From JAYFRE01 sp034926235 (GTDB taxonomy: Bacteria > Pseudomonadota > Alphaproteobacteria > Rhodospirillales > Magnetospirillaceae), in NCBI GenBank assembly GCA_034926235.1, contig JAYFRE010000103.1, positions 1 to 8,891 of the forward strand: a stretch of 8,891 bases of DNA, in the 5' to 3' direction. Of this stretch, positions 1 through 6,500 are shown piece by piece. The position numbers and the translations under genes are program-made. The notes beneath the pieces are model-generated. The model did not search any database. It was not told the DNA's origin and was given only the letters and a program-made list of their open reading frames with translations. How positions within the stretch are numbered: the first letter of the stretch is position 1; each line of letters begins with the position of its first letter.

Positions 1-574
1 CGAGCCAGGGAATGGGGGCCAGCACATTCACCCGGGCGGGTTCGGTCATCAATCCTGTGCCCAGCATTTTGAGCACCGCTTCCTTGCGGCACCAAATCCG
101 GAACAGATGGGTTTGCCGGTCTGCCGAGGATTGGATCGCCCGCCGTTCCTCGTCGCAGAAAGCCAAGGCGACGTCGGCGATCGTCAGGTTCCGGATCGTC
201 TCGACATCGATTCCCACCTGTCCGCTGACCTCTTGCCGTCCCAGCAGACACAGCCCGGCATCGCCGCTATGGCTGAAGCTGATCGCCCAGCCGCTGCCGG
301 GCAGGATGGGGCGTCCTTTGTCGTCCCAGGCCAGCCGGGCCAGGGTCGATGCCGGGGACCATCCTTCCAGACGCGACAGCGCGGCGGCCAGCAGCAGCCG
401 GACCAGCAACCGGCGGCGGCGATCCTCGCTGCGGACGTTCCGGCGGATGGCGTCCGCCTGGACGGGGGCCAGCAGCGGCAGAATCTCCTGTTCCGCCGTC
501 TGCGAAAGCTGATCCAGCAGGCCATGCGCCAGGATCAAAGCGGGTTCTTGCGCTGTGACGCCGTCAATGGTCAA
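1..574 (-). CDS. 4'-phosphopantetheinyl transferase (Sfp type), 3'-partial
   Basis: Cytoplasmic enzyme that transfers 4'-phosphopantetheine from CoA to the carrier-domain serines of the adjacent synthetase. 191 residues are visible. Sfp-type proteins are usually about 220-240 residues, so only the C-terminal tail is missing beyond the left edge. Family motifs: basic SEDRRRRLL (49-57), KGRP (86-89), FSHSG (100-104), VGIDVE (120-125, Asp123 and Glu125 as Mg ligands) and WCRKEAVLK (161-169). A TGA at 599-597 blocks longer starts in this frame and no ATG is available near the beginning. TTG at 574 is chosen because GGAGA lies 6 bases upstream and it leaves the N-terminal ALILAHGLLDQ segment, which resembles the family's first strand. 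The next in-frame TTG, at 538, lacks as good a site. It overlaps the synthetase by 11 bases in another frame, so translational coupling is likely. The enzyme assignment is secure; the start is probable. Confidence 0.93.
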   Translation of the reverse strand, partial: MTIDGVTAQEPALILAHGLLDQLSQTAEQEILPLLAPVQADAIRRNVRSEDRRRRLLVRLLLAAALSRLEGWSPASTLARLAWDDKGRPILPGSGWAISFSHSGDAGLCLLGRQEVSGQVGIDVETIRNLTIADVALAFCDEERRAIQSSADRQTHLFRIWCRKEAVLKMLGTGLMTEPARVNVLAPIPWL

Positions 575-3500
575 AGACGGTCTCCAGACACCGCGTCATG
601 CCGTCCAGCAGCCGTTCCAGATCGCCATCGTTCCATTCTTGCGGATGGCCGGCCAGGGCCAGATGCAGTTTCCCGTCCTGGACGTAGGCGGTCAGGGACA
701 AAGGCGTTTCCTCGGGGAAATCGTCGTCGACATCGTAAGGTGACCCCAGCTTGTCCAGCCGGAATGGCGCTGTTTCCGCCATGGGCAGGGCGGCGTCGCC
801 CAGGAAGTTGAAGGTCAGATCCGCCGCGCGGTCCAGATCCGTCCTTTTGCCCAGATAGCGCAGAAGGCCATGGCCGATTCCCTGTTCGGGCAAGGCGGCT
901 TTGCGGTCGCGGACGGCGGCGACGGTGGCGGCGAAATCCTCCGCGCCTGTCAGCGGCAAGGGGTAGAGGCTGGTGAACCACCCCACCAGCGCCAGCGGCG
1001 AGACATCGGGGAACAATTCCTCGCGGCCATGGCCTTCCATCCGCATCGTGCATTCCCGGCGGCCCGTGCCGGCGCGCAGGCTGTCCAGAAAGGCGGCCAG
1101 CAGCACCTCGTCCACCCCGGCTGCGAAGCGGGTGTGGCTTTGGGATTGCAGCGCGGCGCTGATCCTGGGCGGCAGGACGGCTTCATATGTCTTCATGTCC
1201 CGTTTCAAGCGGGGCGCGACGCGGCGTTCTTCGGGAACCAGGGGCGGCGTGCGGGGCTGTGCGGCCCAGAAGGCCGCCTCGCGGGCAAGATCGGGGCCGG
1301 TCGCGTGGGCAACGAGGCGTTCGGCCCAGGCTGCGCTGGTATTGTCGCCGCGCAAGGCCAGGCTGGGCAGGGTGATGGGCTGGCCCCGGTCCAACGCGTC
1401 CAGCGCGGCGGCGAAATCGGCGAGCAGAATCCGCCAGGACACGCCGTCGATACTCAAATGATGGATCATGAACACCAGACGGTCCGGCTCGTCGCCCTCG
1501 CCTTGCCCCAGCAGGCACCAGGCCAGGGGCGGGCGGCCGATCCTTTGCGCGGAGGCGATGCGCTGTTGGGTTTCTTCCAGATCCTGCGCTTTGCCGATGT
1601 GCAGACCGAAACAGAACCGCGCTTCGTCCATTCCGGCCAGGGACAGGGTCGCGGGCGCGGCGTCTTGGCCGTCATCCGGGCAAAAGGCGCGCAGCATGTC
1701 ATGGGATTCGGCCAGCCGGACGAGGATTTGCTGATAGTGCCCCGCCGGGCGGCGTTTGGTCATGCGCAAGGCGACGGATTGGAAGAAATGCCCCCGTTCC
1801 ATCGGCAGTGCTACGAACCAGCGCTGAATGGGCGTAAGCGGAAGGGTGCGCAGCGCCGCCGGCCCCCGAAGATGGGTGCGGATCATGCCGGCCAGATGCG
1901 CGGCATGCGGCGGGGAAAGCATGGTGAAATGACTGCCGGGGACATAGATTTCGCGCGCGCCGCCCCGCGCCAGGGTTTCCCAGCCCAAAGGTCGGGTCTC
2001 GAAAGGCAGATAATCGGCCAGGGCGGGTTCCTCGGGGCGCAGACATAGCATCGTCCAGGGGCCGGGTTCGGGCCGGTAGCGTCCCCACAGACCGAGCTGT
2101 ATCCGGATCAGCGCCGCCAGACGAGCGCGGTGGCTGGGGTCAGGGTCCGAGGCATCCGGCCCTTCATACCCGGCCATGGCGTCCAGACCGATGGTTATGG
2201 CGTCGTCGGGAACCTCGTCCGGTAAATCAAGCGCCTGTCCGCGGTCATCCTCCAACAATCGGCGGCGGGTGTTCAAAGAGATCACCCCGCGCGGCCCCGC
2301 GCCGGCCTGATCCATCTGCCGGGCGATTTCCCAGGCGGTCAGGCCCGCCATGCACAACCCCAGCAGGGTGAATGCGCCATCGGGAAAGGCTTTTCGCAGC
2401 GGCGCGGCATAGGGTGCGACCGCCTCGGCCAGGGTGGCGGGGCGCGTGCTTTCCCAATCCAGGGGCGACAGGGCGTAAAGCGGCATGTCCGCCGGCAGGC
2501 TATCGACGATTCCTTTGTAGCAGAGCAGCGAATTTCCCAGGCTGGGCACCAGCACCAGCGCCGGGCCGCGCCCGGACCGCAAGGGAACCAGAAGCGACTC
2601 CGCCCCCTTGCCGCCGGTCTTTTCCTCGACCAGCGCCGCCAGGCTGCGCAAGCTGGCCCCGCGCAGGAAATCGGCCATGGACAGGCGCAGCCCGTACAGG
2701 GTTTCGATGCCCGCGACCAGCCGGGCGGCGCTGACGGAATCGCCGCCTTGGGCGAAAAAATCGTCATCCAGTCCGGGCATGGTGCCGGGCAGAATCTCCC
2801 GCCACAGACCGGCCAGCGCCAGTTCGACCGGTTTTCGCGCCGGTCCGCCCCGGCCCGAACCGGTCAGGAAGTCGGGTGCGGGCAGGGCCGCGCGGTCCAG
2901 CTTGCCGTTTGCCGTCAGCGGCAGGGCGTCGAGCAGGACAAAGGCGTCGGGGCGCATATAGACGGGCAGGTTTCGCGCCAGGGCTTCCCGCCAGCGCGTG
3001 ATGGCGTCCTCGGGCTGGCCGGCTGGCAAGACTTGGGGCACGACATAGGCGGTCAGAACCGATCCGCCCGGCGATTCGCACAGCATTACCGCTGCCGAAA
3101 CGATCCCATCCAGGGCAAGCAGCGCCTGCTCCACTTCCGACGCTTCGACCCGATGGCCGCGCACGCTCAGCTGCGTATCCCGGCGGCCCAGGAATTCCAG
3201 CACGCCATCGGGGCGCATGCGGCACAGATCGCCGGTACGGTAAAGCCGGGCATACGCGCCGGGGTCGGATGCCCGGTCCGGCAGGCGGGCGGCGAACGGA
3301 TTGGGGATGAAGGATTTTTTCGTTTCGCCGGGGCGACGCCAATAACCTTGCGCCAGCAGCGGGCCGGCGATGTGCAATTCACCCGTCACGCCAAAGGGTT
3401 GCAGCCGTCCGCCCCGGTCCAGCACCAGGCACCACGCCCCCGCGATCGCCCGGCCGATCGGAATCGGAAATTCGCCTGCCTGGGGCGGATGGCAGGTGCA

Positions 3501-6500
3501 CATCACCGTCGCCTCGCTGGGGCCGTATTCGTTGAACACGGCGTAAGGCTGAGGCGTGAAGGCGCGCGGCGCGTCCCCGCCCGAGGTCAGCAGGCGCAGG
3601 GCGCGGGGTGCGGGCAAGGCCTGCATCCGTTCCATGAACAGGGCCGGAATGTTGGCCAGTGTGACGCCATGAGCGTCGAAATAATCGCGCATCCGCTCCG
3701 GCCGGGCGCGGTCTTCGCCCAGCAGAATATGGATGCAGCCGCCCGCCGCCAGGATCGGGAAGATCCCCCAGGCCGAGGCGTCGAAGGCGAAGGCGAAGAC
3801 GTGGCCCATGACGTCCTGTCCGGTCACGCCATAGAATTCGCGGTGCCAATGGCAGAAATTGGCCAGCGCGCCATGTTCGACCAGAACGCCCTTGGGCTCG
3901 CCCGTGCTGCCCGAGGTGTAGACGAGATAGGCCGCCCGGCCAGGATCGGCGTCGGGTAATGGAAGATCCGGCGCATCCGGCGCGCGCACAAAGGCGGCGT
4001 CGGCGGAAAGAACCGGGATGCCGCAGCCTTTGTCCGGCTCTGCCGCCGTGGCCAGCAGCAGGGCGGCGGCGCAATCCTTCAGCAAAAAATCGCGCCGGAA
4101 CGGGGGCAGGTCGGGATCGATGATCATATAGGCCGCGCCGGCTTCCAGCACACCCAGCATGGCGATGATCGTCTCTGCGGAACGCTCCAGCATGATGGCA
4201 ACGACCGCGCCCGGCCCGATTCCCCGTTCGGCCAGATTCTGGGCCAAAGCGTGGGCGCTTCGGCGCACCGTTTCATAGCTCAGGCGCGCATCATTCGCCG
4301 CCAGGGCGCAAGCGTCAGGGTTGGCCAGGGCTGCCCGCCGGAACAGGGCGACGACATCCCGCGGCTCGTCCGGCAAGATCGGGCGAACGGGATCGGCCAG
4401 GGCGGCGGCCAGGATCGCGTCCTCGCCCCTTTCATCGAGCAAGCCGATCGCGCCCAGCGGGGCGTCCGGCGCGGCGGCCATGCGGGCCAGGACATGGGCC
4501 AGACGGTCCAGCAGCGCCGCCGCCCTGGAATCGTCCAGGACCGCGCCGTCGTAATTCAGTTTCGTGAACAAGCGCTGGTCCTGGCTTTCCACGACCAGGG
4601 TCAGGGCGTAAGGCGTCTGGTTGAAGCCGGGTGCGGCGCTGACCGCATAGCCGTCCGGCATGTCCGCCTCGGGCAGGTTCTCGAACACGAACAGAGTGCG
4701 GATCAGATCCGCGCCATGGGGCGTTGCCTTCAAGATATCGGTCAAAGGCAGGACCGAGCGGTCTTCCAGCAGGGCGGCGTTGTCCTGCACGATCTTCAGC
4801 ACCGAGCGGACGCTGGCCGAATCCGGGCAGGAGACGCGCACCGGCACGGTGCGGACCAATAGGCCGACCATCTCTTCGATCCCCGGAACCGGCGCGGCGC
4901 GGCCGGATAACACCGTGCCGAACAGGGCGTCTTCGCGGTCGTCGTGGCGGGCCAGGACGATAGCCCAGCCGGTCTGGATCAGACTGTTCATGGTCACGCC
5001 GGTTTCGGCGGCCAGATGGCGCAGGCCGTCGCATAGCGTCTCGTCCAGAATGGCGGAAAGCGCGCGGTTGTCGTAGGCCCTGCCGTTTGTCCGGGCGGCG
5101 GGGCAAAGCGCCGACGGGGCGGCCCCGTTCAGATAATGCCGCCACCAGGCGTCGGCTTCTTGCCTGCCGGTTCCGGCCAGCCAGGCGGCATAGGCGGAAA
5201 AATCCGGCGCGGGCGTTTCGGGGGCGATCGGGGCGAGGATTTCGCGCAGCAGCAGGCCCATGCTCCAGCCGTCGAGGATGATGTGGTGAAAGCTGACCAG
5301 CAGCGCATGGCGATCCGGTCCCAGCCGGCAGAGATCAAGCCGCAGCAGCGGCCCTTGTTCCGGATCCATGCCGGCGTCGCGGACCGCCCGCAAGACCGCG
5401 TCCAGCGCCGCGTCCTGGTCCTTTGGCGGCAGATGCGACAGATCGGTTTGGGAAAAGGCCGGGAAATGATCCCCCAGCACCACGAGCCAGGGGCGGTGGA
5501 CGCCGGTCTGAACAAAGACGCTGCGCAGTGCGGCATGGCGTCGGGCGGCGTTTTCCAGCCGGTCGCGCACCTGTTCGGCGGTCAGGGGCCCCTGAACGAT
5601 CAGGCGGCTTTGTTCCAGATAGGCGGGAGAAGACGGATTGAGGGCGCGGTACGCCAGCAGATTTTCCTGCATCGGCGTCGGCGGGAAAATCGCCTCGATC
5701 CGCCCCATTCCGTCCAGCCGGGCCTGGATGAGCTTTCGTTCGGAATCATCGGGCGTGGGCAAGGAAGGCAGGATCGATTCTGGCTCTGCCGCCCGGTGCG
5801 GTCCCGTTTCGACCGGTTCCAGCACGGCGCTCAGGCGGTCAAGGGTTTGCAGGGAGAAAATCTGGCGTGTCGTCAGCCGCCAGCCCTGGGCGCGCAGGCG
5901 GGAAACCAGATGCATGGCCTTGATCGAATCCCCGCCCAGCGCAAAGAAGGAACGATCCCTCCCCGCATCCTGGCCCAATGTTTCGCCCCAGAGGCGGGCG
6001 AGAAGCGCAGGCCCTTCGCCCAACGGCGATGCGCCGTTCTGGGGCTCCGGTTCGTCCGGTTCCAGCGCGGCCAGGGCGTCGCGGTCGATCTTGCCGTTCG
6101 TGGTTAGCGGCAGGCTGGGCAGGATGCGGATGTCGCCGGGGATCATCCAGTCCGGCAGGCTGTCGGCCAGCTCGTCGAGCAACAAGGCGGCGTTTGGAAC
6201 CGGGCCGGGGGTAACGGTGACGAAAGCGCGCAGGATATCGGCTGTTCCTTGACGCACGGGCAGCACGACCGCCTCGTCCACCGCCGGGTGACGGCGCAGG
6301 GCCTGTTCGATTTCCTCAGGTTCCAGCCGCCGTCCGCGCAGTTTGATCTGGCGGTCCAGCCGGCCCAGGAATTCGAGCGTCCCGTCAAATGCGCGCCGGC
6401 ACAGATCGCCGCTGCGATACATCAAGGCATAATCGGGATCGCCGGCCGCAAACGGGTTGGGGACGAAGGCCGCCGCCGTCCGGTCGGGCAGGTTGGCATA

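Noticed and set aside
184..525. Minus-strand ATG-started frame of 113 codons near the left end
   Set aside because: It is in the wrong frame inside the phosphopantetheinyl transferase gene. The overlapping frame from TTG 574 carries all the transferase motifs.
573..1856. Last domain read as a terminal condensation domain (C-T type)
   Set aside because: It has HHxxxDGVSWRIL, EGHGRE and VGWFT, which mark epimerization domains rather than condensation domains.
870..2048. Plus-strand open frame of 392 codons
   Set aside because: Antisense to the TE and E domains. Composition is typical of a shadow frame, with no motif and no clear ribosome binding site.
2748..3959. Plus-strand open frame of 403 codons
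   Set aside because: It lies opposite the A2/T2 region of the synthetase, is rich in Gln, Arg and Gly as antisense frames of high-GC genes are, and shows no recognisable domain.
5136..6107. Plus-strand open frame of 323 codons
   Set aside because: Antisense to C2 and T1, and best explained by the codon bias of the synthetase.
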